Assembly: GCA_036501425.1 (NCBI GenBank)
Contig: DASYAI010000073.1
Coordinates: 1-64,000 of the forward strand
Reading direction: 5' to 3'
From: DATKRB01 sp036501425
Lineage (GTDB): Bacteria > Actinomycetota > Acidimicrobiia > Acidimicrobiales > RAAP-2
Length of the DNA: 64,000 nucleotides
Every line of letters begins with the position of its first letter. Position 1 is the stretch's first letter. Of the stretch, positions 30,795-40,846 are shown piece by piece. The position numbers were made by a program, and so were the translations under genes. The notes beneath the pieces were generated by a model. It made no database searches, had not been told where the DNA came from, and saw only the letters and a program-made list of their open reading frames with translations.

Positions 30795-33365
30795 GTGGAC
30801 ACGCCTCCTGGGCCGGGTGACCGCGTGACGGTCCCCCCGCGGCAGGGGGCGAGGGGCGGGGGGATCGGCGCGCTGGAGCCCGGGGCGCCGGGGCCGGAAC
30901 CCCCCGGAGCGGGCGGCCGCTCGTTCCTCCAGCGGCCCGAGGGATCGCCGGCCTTGCCCGAGGCCCTCGGATCTCGCCTCAAGAACAAGTTCCTGGGGCC
31001 GGCGCTCACCACCGAGGAGCTGCGCTCGGAGCGGCTGAGCAAGACCACCGCCCTGGCGGTGCTCTCCTCGGACGTCATCTCCTCGTCGGCCTACGCCACC
31101 GAGCAGGCGCTGATCCCGCTGGTGAAGGTGATCGGGGTGGCGGCCTTCTCGCTGGTGATCCCGGTCACCCTGGCGGTGATCGTGGTGCTGGCCTTCGTCA
31201 CCCTCTCCTATCTGGAGGTGGTGAAGGTCTACACGAAGGCCGGCGGTGCCTACGTGGTGGCCCGCGAGAACTTCGGCCCCAACGTGGCCCAGGTGGCCGC
31301 CGTCTCGCTGCTGATCGACTACACGCTGACCGTGGCGGTGTCGGTGGCCGCCGGGGTGGCCGCCGCCACGTCGGTGTTCCCGGTGCTCACGGCGGGGACC
31401 ACGGCCATCTCGATCGCCCTGGTGGTGCTCATCGCGTATGTGAACCTGCGCGGGGTGCGCGAGGCGGGCAAGGTCTTCGCCGTCCCCACCTACCTGTTCG
31501 TGGCCAACATGGCCGTGCTGATCGGCGTCGGAGCGGTGCGGGCGGTGGCCGGGCAGCTCCACCCCCATGCGATCCACCTGGCCGGTGCCGTGGGCATCGG
31601 CCACCGGGGCAGCGGCCTCCTCTACGGGGTGGGCCTGTTCGTGCTGTTGCGGTCGTTCGCGTCGGGGGGCTCGGCGCTCACCGGCACCGAGGCCATCTCC
31701 AACGGCGTCAGCGTGTTCCGGCCGCCCGAGGCCCGCAACGCCCGGGTCACCATGATCGTCATGGCCCTGATCCTCGGGTCGCTGGTGATGGGGATCAGCG
31801 CCCTGGCGGCGGTGGTGCACCCGGTGCCATTCGAGGCCGGCACCCCGACCGTGGTGTCCCAGATCGCCAAGTACGTCTACGGCACCGGGGGCCTCGGGAG
31901 GGCGCTGTACTACCTGCTCCAGGCGAGCACGGTGCTCATCTTGGTGCTGGCGGCCAACACCAGCTTCACCGGGTTCCCGTTCCTCGCCAGCTTCGCCGCC
32001 GAGGACTCCTATCTCCCGCGCCAGCTGACCAAGCGAGGCCACCGGCTGGTCTTCTCGACCGGGATCCTCCTGCTGACCGTGGTGTCGATCGTGCTGCTGG
32101 TGATCACCAAGGCCAAGGTCGACAGCCTGATCCCCCTCTACGCCATCGGCGTGTTCACCGGCTTCACCATGGCCGGCGCCGGCATGGTGAAGTTCCACCT
32201 CTCGAACCGCGAACCCCACTGGCGGCGGCGGGCCACGATCAACGGGACGGCGTCGGTGCTGTCGTTCGTCGTCGACGTGATCATCGTGGTGACCAAGTTC
32301 ACCGAGGGGGCGTGGGCGATCGTGGTCATCCTGCCCCTCGGGGTGGCGCTGCTCCTGCGACTCCACCACCAGTACCAGCTCGAGCAGGTCCAGCTCGAGG
32401 TGGGCGCCGCCCGGGCCAGCGTGGCGCCGATCCTGCGCCGCCACGTCGTCGTGGTGCTGGTCGACCACCTCGACATGGCAGCCGCCCGGGCCATCCAGTA
32501 CGCCCGGACGCTCACCCCCGACGACCTGCGGGCGGTCCACTTCGAGATCGACAGCAAGGTGTCCCGCCAGCTGCAGGATGAGTGGAGCCGGCTCGGCCTG
32601 TCCCGGTTGCCCCTCGACGTGGTGGAGTGCCCGGACCGCCGGCTCGCCCGGGCGGCGGTCGAGCTGGTGGCCGGAGCGGTGGCCGACGGCGACACCGAGT
32701 GCACGGTGCTGCTGCCGCGTCGCGGGTTCACCGCCGCCTGGGAGCGGTTCCTCCACGACCGCACGGCGGACAAGATCGCCGCCGTGGTGAGCCAGATCCC
32801 CCACGTGAGCGCGACGATCGTCCCGTTCAACCTGACCGGGTCCTGGGCCGAGCGGGGACGGTTCTACCGCCGGGTGGTGGAGGGCGCCGCCGCCGACGCC
32901 CGGGCGAGCGCCGACGCTCCGGCGGGCCCCGGGGCCCGGGGCGGTCGGAACGCGCCGCCAACGGCGGATGCCGACGAGGGCCCGGGCTGGGCCGAGCGGT
33001 CCCGGGCCCGCCAGCGCGACCTGCGCCCCAGCCCGGCGGACCGCGAGCTGGCCCGTCGCTCGGGAGACGCCCAGCCCATCGGCGAGGTCCGCTGGCGTGA
33101 GCGGGTGCGGGTGGCCGGCCGGGTCACCTCGGTGCGGGTCCAGCCCCGGTCCGGCACCTCGAATCTCGAGTGCACGCTGGCGGACGGCTCGGGCGGGCTG
33201 CTGCTCGTCTTCCAGGGTCGGCCCCGGATCCCGGGGATCGAGCCCGGGGCCCGGCTCGTGGCCGAGGGGATGGTGGGGTCGTGGGGCCGCCGGCTGGCGA
33301 TCCTCAACCCCGACTACGAGCTCGTGGCGGGGCCGGATGGGGACCCTGAGCCTTCTGGGGGGTGA
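30795..33365 (+). CDS. KimA-like APC K+ permease fused to a C-terminal OB-fold-like domain
   Basis: An 856-residue protein (GTG set by the leaderless promoter). Residues 1-60 are Pro/Gly-rich, then LKNKFLGPALTTEELRSERLSKTTALAVLSSDVISSSAYATEQ-type opening (about 55-100) and about 12 membrane segments to about residue 530 follow the YdaO/KimA group of APC K+ importers. Residues about 540-690 are a cytoplasmic alpha/beta domain like the c-di-AMP-binding part of KimA. Residues about 755-850 (GEVRWRERVRVAGRVTSVRV, LLLVFQGRPRIPGIEPG) look like an OB fold, similar to the separate small protein Rv2694c. In mycobacteria these genes lie near Rv2690c-Rv2694c; here permease and OB domain are one polypeptide. 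Substrate K+ is inferred from the family and the divergent TrkA pair. Confidence 0.78.
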   Translation: MDTPPGPGDRVTVPPRQGARGGGIGALEPGAPGPEPPGAGGRSFLQRPEGSPALPEALGSRLKNKFLGPALTTEELRSERLSKTTALAVLSSDVISSSAYATEQALIPLVKVIGVAAFSLVIPVTLAVIVVLAFVTLSYLEVVKVYTKAGGAYVVARENFGPNVAQVAAVSLLIDYTLTVAVSVAAGVAAATSVFPVLTAGTTAISIALVVLIAYVNLRGVREAGKVFAVPTYLFVANMAVLIGVGAVRAVAGQLHPHAIHLAGAVGIGHRGSGLLYGVGLFVLLRSFASGGSALTGTEAISNGVSVFRPPEARNARVTMIVMALILGSLVMGISALAAVVHPVPFEAGTPTVVSQIAKYVYGTGGLGRALYYLLQASTVLILVLAANTSFTGFPFLASFAAEDSYLPRQLTKRGHRLVFSTGILLLTVVSIVLLVITKAKVDSLIPLYAIGVFTGFTMAGAGMVKFHLSNREPHWRRRATINGTASVLSFVVDVIIVVTKFTEGAWAIVVILPLGVALLLRLHHQYQLEQVQLEVGAARASVAPILRRHVVVVLVDHLDMAAARAIQYARTLTPDDLRAVHFEIDSKVSRQLQDEWSRLGLSRLPLDVVECPDRRLARAAVELVAGAVADGDTECTVLLPRRGFTAAWERFLHDRTADKIAAVVSQIPHVSATIVPFNLTGSWAERGRFYRRVVEGAAADARASADAPAGPGARGGRNAPPTADADEGPGWAERSRARQRDLRPSPADRELARRSGDAQPIGEVRWRERVRVAGRVTSVRVQPRSGTSNLECTLADGSGGLLLVFQGRPRIPGIEPGARLVAEGMVGSWGRRLAILNPDYELVAGPDGDPEPSGG

Positions 33366-33601
33366 CCCCGAGGGCCGCGGCGGGTCGGGACCACCCGGTT
33401 TCGTCCCGGCCGCCGCCGGACCAGTAGTTGCCGCCGGGGCCGCCGACTGGCTAGCCTCCCCCAGGCCCGGGCGGCGGTGGCGCTCCTGACGACGCGCGAA
33501 GCGGGGGGGATCCCGGGTCGGGGATCCGGACGCCGCCCCCCACGCAGGAGAACGATGGCTGCAGGCAGGCCGGCTGCAGGACGAGAAAGGGAACACCAGG
33601 A

Positions 33602-35923
33602 ATGATCCACGCCCTTGTTGCGGAAGGGGGGTACCAAGCCTTCCACCTGGGTGGTTCGGACTGGGCCTGGCTGGTCGTCGCCATGGTGGCCGGGCTGGTC
33701 GGCATCGTCGCCGGCCTGCTCCTCGCCCGCAACGTGCTCCAGGCCGACCAGGGCACCGTCAAGATGCGCGAGATCGCCGCGTCCATCCAAGAGGGTGCCG
33801 AGGCGTTCTTGAAGCGCCAGTTCCGGACCATCTTGATCATCGTGGTGCCGCTGGCCGTCCTCATCTTCTTCACCGCGACCAAGGTCACCCGGCCCGACAA
33901 CACGGTGGCCCTGAACTTCGGGGAGGCCGGGCTCTACCGGGTCATCTGCTTCCTGTTCGGCGCCGCCTTCTCGGGCCTCACCGGCTTCATCGGGATGAGC
34001 ATCGCCGTGCGCGGCAACGTGCGCACCGCGGCGGCGGCGTCGCGCGGCGGGGGCATGAAGGGCGCCCTGCAGGTCGCCTTCCGCACCGGAGCGGTGACCG
34101 GGATGCTGTGCGTGGGCCTGGGGCTCCTGGGGGCCACCGCCATCGTCATCATCTTCCAGAACTCGGCGACCGCGGTCCTGATCGGCTTCGCGTTCGGCGC
34201 GTCGCTGCTCGCCCTGTTCATGCGGGTCGGCGGCGGCATCTTCACCAAGGCGGCCGACGTCGGGGCCGACCTGGTCGGCAAGGTGGAGGCCGGCATCCCC
34301 GAGGACGATCCTCGCAACGCGGCGACGATCGCCGACAACGTGGGCGACAACGTCGGGGACTGCGCCGGCATGGCGGCCGACCTCTTCGAGTCCTACGAGA
34401 TCACCATCATCTCGTCGCTCATCTTGGGCTACGAGGCGTTCCGGACGATCCACCACAACCCGACGCCGGCCGTGCTGTACCCGCTGATCGTCCCGGCCAT
34501 CGGCATCTTCGCCTCGCTGGTCGGCGTGCTCCTGGTCCGCGCCCGTGACCAGGACCGCAACGCCCTCACGCCCATCAACCGGGGCTTCTGGACGGCCGCG
34601 CTGCTGACGGTCATTGGGGCGTTCTTCGTCGCCCAGTACTACGTGCACGACCTGAAGGTGTTCTGGGCGGTGCTCACCGGGGTGGTGCTCTCGCTGGTGG
34701 CGAGCCAGATCACTGAGCAGTTCACCTCCACCGAGCGCTCGCCGGTACGCGAGATCGCCGAGTCGGCCCGCACCGGTCCCGCCACCACCGTCCTGTCGGG
34801 TATCGCCATCGGCCTCGAGTCCTCGGTCTGGGCGATCATCGCCATCGCCATCGCCATCGGGGTGGCGGTCGGCCTGGGCGGGGGCAACATCGAGCTGTCC
34901 CTCTACCTGGTGGCGCTCATCGGCATCGGGTTGCTGGCCACCACCGGCATGATCGTCTCCGAGGACAGCTTCGGCCCGGTGTCGGACAACGCGGCCGGGG
35001 TGGCCGAGATGTCCGGCGAGTTCACCGGCGAGGCGGAGCGGGTCATGGTCAGCCTCGACGCGGTGGGCAACACCACCAAGGCCATCACCAAGGGCGTGGC
35101 GATCGGCTCGGCGGTCATCGCCGCGGTGGCGCTGTTCGCGTCGTTCATCGAGACCGTCGGGTCACAGCTGCACCTGCCCACCAACGGGCTGTTCACCAAC
35201 CATCTGACCCAGATCAACGTCAGCAACCCGACCACCTTCATCGGCCTGCTGATCGGCGGCTCGGTGGCCTTCTTGTTCTCGGCCCTGGCCATCCGGGCGG
35301 TCGGGCGGTCGGCCGGCACCGTCGTCCAAGAGGTGCGACGCCAGTTCCGCGAGCACCCCGGGATCATGGACTACTCCGAAAAGCCCGAGTACGGGCGGGT
35401 GATCTCCATCTGCACCGCCGCCGCCCAGCGCGAGCTGGCGACCCCGGCGCTCCTGGCCATCCTCACGCCGGTGATCGTGGGCTTCGGCATCAACTACCTC
35501 GCGCTCGGGGCCTTTCTGGCGGCGGCCATCCTCACCGGCCAGCTGATGGCGAACACCCTCTCGAACTCGGGCGGGGCGTGGGACAACGCCAAGAAGTTCA
35601 TCGAGGACGGCCACGAGGGCGGGAAGGGATCCGAAGCCCACAAGGCGGCGGTGATCGGCGACACGGTGGGCGACCCGTTCAAGGACACCGCCGGGCCGGC
35701 GCTGAACCCGCTGATCAAGGTGATGAACCTGGTGTCGCTGCTCATCCTGCCGGCGGTGATCACGCTGCGCCACAACACCGGCGCCCGCCTGGCCATCGCC
35801 GCCGCCGCCCTGGTCGTGCTGCTGGCCGCGGTGGCGTTCTCCAAGCGCCGGACCGAGGGCGTCGCCGGAAGCGAGCCGGTGGTCGTCGAGACGGCCACCC
35901 CGGTGGCGAGCCACGTCGACTGA
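33602..35923 (+). CDS. hppA: membrane-bound K+-independent H+-translocating pyrophosphatase
   Basis: A 773-residue polytopic pump that couples PPi hydrolysis to proton export. It has about 16 hydrophobic segments and the catalytic acidic motifs: KAADVGADLVGKVEAGIPED near 218, DNVGDNVGDCAGM near 243, and DNAKKFIEDG plus GDTVGDPFKDTAGPALNPLI near 660-700. The K+-dependence determinant reads GNTTKAIT: Lys in the key position and Thr three residues later, the combination known for K+-independent enzymes. The start is the ATG at 33602 with AGGA 2 nt before it. The 236 bp upstream contain no gene. It would recycle PPi from the biosynthetic genes of this region and save ATP. Confidence 0.94.
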   Translation: MIHALVAEGGYQAFHLGGSDWAWLVVAMVAGLVGIVAGLLLARNVLQADQGTVKMREIAASIQEGAEAFLKRQFRTILIIVVPLAVLIFFTATKVTRPDNTVALNFGEAGLYRVICFLFGAAFSGLTGFIGMSIAVRGNVRTAAAASRGGGMKGALQVAFRTGAVTGMLCVGLGLLGATAIVIIFQNSATAVLIGFAFGASLLALFMRVGGGIFTKAADVGADLVGKVEAGIPEDDPRNAATIADNVGDNVGDCAGMAADLFESYEITIISSLILGYEAFRTIHHNPTPAVLYPLIVPAIGIFASLVGVLLVRARDQDRNALTPINRGFWTAALLTVIGAFFVAQYYVHDLKVFWAVLTGVVLSLVASQITEQFTSTERSPVREIAESARTGPATTVLSGIAIGLESSVWAIIAIAIAIGVAVGLGGGNIELSLYLVALIGIGLLATTGMIVSEDSFGPVSDNAAGVAEMSGEFTGEAERVMVSLDAVGNTTKAITKGVAIGSAVIAAVALFASFIETVGSQLHLPTNGLFTNHLTQINVSNPTTFIGLLIGGSVAFLFSALAIRAVGRSAGTVVQEVRRQFREHPGIMDYSEKPEYGRVISICTAAAQRELATPALLAILTPVIVGFGINYLALGAFLAAAILTGQLMANTLSNSGGAWDNAKKFIEDGHEGGKGSEAHKAAVIGDTVGDPFKDTAGPALNPLIKVMNLVSLLILPAVITLRHNTGARLAIAAAALVVLLAAVAFSKRRTEGVAGSEPVVVETATPVASHVD

Positions 35924-36132
35924 ACCGGCCGGGACCCGGTCCCGGGTCGGCGCTCGGGGGGTCCCGGGACCCGGCGGGGAGGGGGCGCTCTTGACACGGA
36001 CCATGGGTTGCCTTCAGCCTGGCGGCACTATGACATTTCGATCCGTCCCGGCCGGCGGTGCGCCGGGCGTGGGGCCGGAGCGCCGTGCCGGGGCCCGGTG
36101 GGGTCAGGGGTTCGCGAAGCCCCGGTGCGGCC

Positions 36133-39039
36133 GTGGGTAAGGCCCTGGTCATCGTCGAGTCGCCGGCCAAGGCGCGCACGATCGGCGGCATGCTGGGCGC
36201 CGACTTCATCGTCGAGTCCTCCATCGGCCACATCCGGGACCTGCCCCGGGGGGCCGACGAGGTGCCGGCCGCCTACAAGGGCGAGGACTGGGCCCGCCTC
36301 GGCGTCGACGTGGACAACGGGTTCAAGCCGCTCTACGTGGTCTCGAGCGAGAAGAAGTCGGTCGTGGCCAACCTGAAGCGGCTGCTCAAGACGGCCGACG
36401 AGCTCTACCTGGCGACGGACGAGGACCGCGAGGGCGAGTCCATCGCCTGGCACCTCTACGAGGTGCTCTCGCCCCGTATCCCGGTCAAGCGCATGGTCTT
36501 CCACGAGATCACCCCGGCGGCCATCGGGCGGGCGGTCGAGGAGTGGCGGGAGCTCGACCGGCGGTTGGTCGACGCGCAAGAGGCCCGCCGGATCCTCGAC
36601 CGGCTCTACGGGTACGAGGTCTCGCCGGTGCTGTGGCGCAAGGTCATGCCGCGGCTCTCGGCCGGGCGGGTCCAGAGCGTCGCCACCCGGATGGTCGTCG
36701 AGCGCGAGCGGGCCCGCATGCACTTCCGCTCGGCCAGCTGGTGGGGGGTGGAGGGGACGTTCGCCTCACCGGCCCCGAGCACCTCGGCCCAGCGGGCGGG
36801 AGAGCCGGCGAGCTTCGGGGCCTCGCTCGCCTCGGTGGCCGGCACCGCCCTGGCAAGCGGGCGGGACTTCGACGAGCTGGGCGCCCAGAGCCACCCGGGC
36901 CAGGTGCGGGTGCTGGCCGAGGAGGAGGCCGCCGCCCTGGCGTCCGGGCTCGTCGGGCAGGAGTTTTCGGTCACAGCGGTCACCGAGCGGCCCTACCGGC
37001 GCTCGCCGGCCGCCCCGTTCATGACCTCGACGCTCCAGCAGGAGGCCGGGCGCAAGCTCCGCTTCAGCTCGCAGCGGGCCATGCAGGTGGCCCAGCGCCT
37101 CTACGAGCAGGGCTGGATCACCTACATGCGGACCGACTCGACCACGCTCTCCGACGAGGCGCTGTCGGCCGCCCGGAGCCAGGCGACCGCCCTGTACGGG
37201 ACCGAGTACGTGCCCCCCAACCCCCGCCGCTACGAGCGCAAGGTGAAGAACGCCCAAGAGGCCCACGAGGCCATCCGGCCGGCGGGCACCGCCTTCCGGA
37301 CCCTCGACGAGGCGGGTGCCAGCCTGCACGGCGACGAGCTCCGGCTCTACGAGCTGATCTGGAAGCGCACGGTCGCGTCGCAGATGGCCGACGCCACCGG
37401 CACGAGCGCCCAGGTGCGCCTGGGCGCCGTGGCGCCCCCCGCCGCCGGGTCCCTGGCCGGGTCGCCGGTCGAGTTCGCGGCCAGCGGTCGGGTGATCACC
37501 TTCCCCGGGTTCCTGCGGGCGTACGTCGAGGGCGAGGACGACCCCGACGCCGAGCTCGCCGACCGCGAGGTGGTGCTGCCGCGGCTCGCCGTCGGCGACC
37601 GGGTGACGCCCATCGCCTTCGAGCCGGGGTCGCACGCCACCCAGCCGCCGGCCCGCTACACCGAGGCGTCACTGGTCAAGGCCATGGAGGAGCTGGGGGT
37701 CGGGCGCCCCTCCACCTACGCCAGCGTGATCGCCACCATCCTCGACCGGGGCTACGTGTGGAAGAAGGGCACGGCGCTGGTCCCCAGCTTCACTGCGTTC
37801 GCGGTGGTCGCCCTGTTGGAGCGCTACTTCGGCGACCTGGTGGACTACGGCTTCACCGCCGCCATGGAAGACGACCTCGATGACATCGCCAACGGTCGGG
37901 GCGAGGCCCTGCCGTGGCTCAGCCGGTTCTACTTCGGCAACGGCCTCGTCGCCGGTCCCGGCGCCGGCGCCACGACCAACGGCGGCACCAGTAACGGCGC
38001 CACGACCAACGGCGGCACCACCAACGGCGGCACCGCCACGACCACCGGGGGCGCCGCCGGGACCACGGACGGTACCGGGCAGCTGGGCCTGAAGGCGGCG
38101 GTTGCGACCCACCTGGGGGAGATCGACGCCCGCGAGATCAACTCCATCCCCCTCGGGGTCGACCACGACGGGGCCGAGATCGTGGTCCGGGTCGGCCGCT
38201 ACGGGCCGTACCTCCAGCGGGGCGAGGAGCGGGCCTCGATCCCCGACGACCTGGCGCCCGACGAGCTGACCATCGACCGGGCCGAAGAGCTGCTCGCCGC
38301 CCCGTCCAACGACCGCGTGCTGGGCAACGATCCCGAGACCGGGCTGCCGGTGGCGGTCCGCGCCGGGCGCTTCGGGCCGTACGTCCAGCTCGGCGACGCG
38401 GGCGAGGGAGCGGCGCGCCCCCGCACGGCGTCGCTCTTCGCGACTATGACGCCGGCCGCCCTCACCCTCGAGCAGGCCCTGGACCTCCTGCGCATCCCGC
38501 GCAAGGTCGGTGACGACCCGGCAACGGGCGAGGAGATCGTGGCGCACAACGGGCGCTTCGGCCCGTACCTCAAGCGGGGGACCGACACCCGCAGCCTCGA
38601 GTCCGAGGAGCAGCTGCTGACGGTGAGCCTCGACGAGGCGCTCGCCGTGTTCGCACAGCCCAAGACCCGCCGGGGCCGTCAGGCCGCCGGCCCGTTGAAG
38701 GAGCTCGGGGCCGACCCCGCCTCGGGGGCCCCGGTAGTGCTGCGCGAGGGCCGGTTCGGCCCCTATGTCACCGACGGCACCACCAACGCGTCGCTGCGCA
38801 AGGGCGACGACGTCGAGACCATCGACATCGAGCGGGCGGCCGAGCTCCTGGCCGACCGCCGCGCCGCCGCCCCCGCCGGTCGCCGCCGTGCCACCAAGGC
38901 GACCAAGAAGGCCGCCAAGGCGACCAAGACGACGAAGAAGGCCACCAAGACGACCGGCGCGGCCAAAAAAGCCGCCAAGACGACCAGGGCATCGAAGGCC
39001 ACCTCCGCGACGAAGGCGACTCCGCCAGCGGAGCAGTGA
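36133..39039 (+). CDS. topA: DNA topoisomerase I
   Basis: A 968-residue type IA topoisomerase. The TOPRIM domain begins at once (ALVIVESPAKARTIGG, 4-19), then DEDREGESIAWHL near 97, the catalytic Tyr in GWITYMRTDSTTLS near 330, and RPSTYASVIATILDRGY near 528. Four C-terminal topoisomerase repeats (about 675-920, each with GRFGPYV/GRYGPYL) are followed by a Lys/Thr/Ala tail of about 50 residues, a known actinobacterial feature for processivity. An Asn/Gly/Thr low-complexity insert (about 615-650) is unusual. The GTG at 36133 is the first start consistent with the TOPRIM onset. Its stop overlaps tmk (GTGA). Confidence 0.95.
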   Translation: MGKALVIVESPAKARTIGGMLGADFIVESSIGHIRDLPRGADEVPAAYKGEDWARLGVDVDNGFKPLYVVSSEKKSVVANLKRLLKTADELYLATDEDREGESIAWHLYEVLSPRIPVKRMVFHEITPAAIGRAVEEWRELDRRLVDAQEARRILDRLYGYEVSPVLWRKVMPRLSAGRVQSVATRMVVERERARMHFRSASWWGVEGTFASPAPSTSAQRAGEPASFGASLASVAGTALASGRDFDELGAQSHPGQVRVLAEEEAAALASGLVGQEFSVTAVTERPYRRSPAAPFMTSTLQQEAGRKLRFSSQRAMQVAQRLYEQGWITYMRTDSTTLSDEALSAARSQATALYGTEYVPPNPRRYERKVKNAQEAHEAIRPAGTAFRTLDEAGASLHGDELRLYELIWKRTVASQMADATGTSAQVRLGAVAPPAAGSLAGSPVEFAASGRVITFPGFLRAYVEGEDDPDAELADREVVLPRLAVGDRVTPIAFEPGSHATQPPARYTEASLVKAMEELGVGRPSTYASVIATILDRGYVWKKGTALVPSFTAFAVVALLERYFGDLVDYGFTAAMEDDLDDIANGRGEALPWLSRFYFGNGLVAGPGAGATTNGGTSNGATTNGGTTNGGTATTTGGAAGTTDGTGQLGLKAAVATHLGEIDAREINSIPLGVDHDGAEIVVRVGRYGPYLQRGEERASIPDDLAPDELTIDRAEELLAAPSNDRVLGNDPETGLPVAVRAGRFGPYVQLGDAGEGAARPRTASLFATMTPAALTLEQALDLLRIPRKVGDDPATGEEIVAHNGRFGPYLKRGTDTRSLESEEQLLTVSLDEALAVFAQPKTRRGRQAAGPLKELGADPASGAPVVLREGRFGPYVTDGTTNASLRKGDDVETIDIERAAELLADRRAAAPAGRRRATKATKKAAKATKTTKKATKTTGAAKKAAKTTRASKATSATKATPPAEQ

Positions 39040-39683
39040 ACGACCGGCTTCCCCGGGCGCCCGGGCGCCTGATCGCGCTCGAGGGGATTGACGGGTGCGG
39101 GAAGTCCACCCAAGCCGAGCGGTTGGCCCGGGCCACCGGTGCCCTGTTGACCTTCGAGCCCGGGGACACCGCGCTGGGTCACCGGATCCGCCAGCTGGTG
39201 CTGGGCTCGTCGCCCGGCGAGGGGCCGGTGCCGCGCGCCGAGGCCCTGCTGCTGGCGGCCGACCGCGCCCAGCACCTGGCCGAGGTGGTGGCCCCGGCGC
39301 TCGAGGCGGGCCGCTGGGTCGTCAGCGACCGCTTTTCGGGATCCACGCTCGCCTACCAGGGCTGGGGTCACGGGCTCGACGGCTCGGGCCTGCGCGACGT
39401 CGTCGACTGGGCGGCCACCGGCCGCTGGCCCGACCTGTCGGTCCTCGTCGAGGTGCCGCTCGAGCTGGCGGCGGAGCGGATGGCACGGAGTAGGCCCGAT
39501 CGGCTCGAAGCCCTGGGCGACGACTTCCGGGCCCGGGTCGCCGACGGTTTCCGGCGGCTGGCCGCCGAGGATCCCGCCGGCTGGCTGGTGGTCGACGGGT
39601 CGGGCCCCGTCGACCAGGTCGCAGTGGCGATCGCGCAGGGTGTTCGCCACCGGCTCGGCTGGCCCGGACCGGCGGTCGGGTGA
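39036..39683 (+). CDS. tmk: thymidylate kinase
   Basis: A 215-residue TMP kinase (dTMP to dTDP). P-loop LEGIDGCGKSTQAERLA (15-31), the DRF/S motif VVSDRFSGSTLAYQGWG (about 95-111), and the lid region RMARSRPDRLE near 150 are visible. The usual REP motif after the P-loop is FEPGDT here, with Phe in place of Arg. GTG start by overlap with the topA stop and GTGA overlap with holB, so topA-tmk-holB is one operon. Confidence 0.92.
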   Translation: MNDRLPRAPGRLIALEGIDGCGKSTQAERLARATGALLTFEPGDTALGHRIRQLVLGSSPGEGPVPRAEALLLAADRAQHLAEVVAPALEAGRWVVSDRFSGSTLAYQGWGHGLDGSGLRDVVDWAATGRWPDLSVLVEVPLELAAERMARSRPDRLEALGDDFRARVADGFRRLAAEDPAGWLVVDGSGPVDQVAVAIAQGVRHRLGWPGPAVG

Positions 39684-40786
39684 GCGGCGTGACCGTCCCG
39701 ACGCCGTCTCGGATCGCCCCGGGGGCGGCGTCGCTCTTCGACGAGGTCGTCGGTCAGCCGGAGGCGGTGGCCGTCCTGCGGCGGGCGGCCGGATCGCCGG
39801 TGCACGCCTACCTGTTCGTCGGCCACCGGTCGGCGACCGGCCCGGCGGCCCGCGGGTTCGCCGCCGCGCTCCTGTGCCCCCGAGGTGGCTGCGGCACGTG
39901 CCGCAGCTGCCGCCGGGCCCTGGCCGGGACCCATCCGGACTTGGTCGTCATGGCCCGGACCGGGGCGGCGCTGGGAGTCGACGAAGCCCGCCGGCTGGTC
40001 TCGCTCGCCCAGCGGCGCCCGCTCGAGGCGGCCCGGCAGGTCCTGGTCGTCGAGGACGTCCACCTGGCCCAGCGGGCCGCCCCGGCCTTGTTGAAGACGA
40101 TCGAGGAGCCCCCCGGGCCGACGGTGTTCGTGTTGCTGGCCGAGGAGATCCCCCCTGAGCTGGGGACCGTCGCCAGCCGGTGCGCGGTGGTCCGATTCCC
40201 GCCGGTCCCGCGGGGCGTGATGGTCGAGTGGCTGGTCGCGTCGGGCGTGGACCCCGACCTGGCGGCGGCGGTGGCGGAGGGCTCGGGAGGCGACGTCGAC
40301 CGGGCCCGGCTGCTGGTGGACGACACCGGATACGCCGCGCGGCTCGAGCTGTGGCGCTCCCTTCCGGCCCGGATCACCGGCAGCGGGTCGGTGGTGGCCG
40401 AGCTGGCCGACGCGGTGCTCGCGGCCGCCGAGTCGGCGCTCGAGCCCCTGCGCTCCCGGCACGCCGAGCAGCTGGCCGCCCTGCAGGCGGAGGCCGAGTC
40501 GCTCGGGGAGCGGGCCGTACCCGGCCGCAAGGAGGTGGTCGACCGCCAGCACCGCGAGGAGCGGCGGTGGCGGACCCACGAGCTGCGGGTCGGGCTGGGC
40601 GTCTTGGCCCGCGCCTACCGAGACCGCATGGCCGCGGCGGTCGCCGGCGACCATCCGGCCGCGGTCCCCGGGTACCAGCGGGCTATCGAGCTCATCGGGG
40701 ACGCCACGGCATCGCTCGAGCACAACCCCAACGAGACCCTGCTGCTGCAGGCGTTGCTGGTCCGGTTGGGCTCGATCGGCGATTGA
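39680..40786 (+). CDS. holB: DNA polymerase III delta-prime subunit
   Basis: A 368-residue clamp-loader subunit. The N-terminal AAA+ domain (about 18-180) has SLFDEVVGQPEAVAVLRRA, a degenerate P-loop (VGHRSATGPAAR instead of GxxGxGK), the zinc site CPRGGCGTCRSC (about 67-78) and an intact SRC arginine-finger motif (ASRCAVVRF). This combination is the mark of delta-prime rather than DnaX. It helps load the beta clamp by stimulating ATP hydrolysis in neighbouring subunits. GTG start by GTGA overlap with tmk. tRNA-Thr follows after 60 bp. Confidence 0.9.
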   Translation: MSGVTVPTPSRIAPGAASLFDEVVGQPEAVAVLRRAAGSPVHAYLFVGHRSATGPAARGFAAALLCPRGGCGTCRSCRRALAGTHPDLVVMARTGAALGVDEARRLVSLAQRRPLEAARQVLVVEDVHLAQRAAPALLKTIEEPPGPTVFVLLAEEIPPELGTVASRCAVVRFPPVPRGVMVEWLVASGVDPDLAAAVAEGSGGDVDRARLLVDDTGYAARLELWRSLPARITGSGSVVAELADAVLAAAESALEPLRSRHAEQLAALQAEAESLGERAVPGRKEVVDRQHREERRWRTHELRVGLGVLARAYRDRMAAAVAGDHPAAVPGYQRAIELIGDATASLEHNPNETLLLQALLVRLGSIGD

Positions 40787-40846
40787 TCGTCGGCACCGCT
40801 CGTTCCGCCAGCTCAGGGGCCATCGGTTAGCCTTGCGCGGTCGTCG

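Noticed and set aside
30006..33596. 1196-codon reverse ORF
   Set aside because: Only its last about 232 codons are the TrkA-type protein; the rest is antisense to the KimA-like permease and reads as His/Gln/Arg-rich noise.
35991..36034. TTGACA ... TATGAC promoter before topA
   Set aside because: Spacing is 32 bp; although both hexamers look good separately they do not make a standard promoter.
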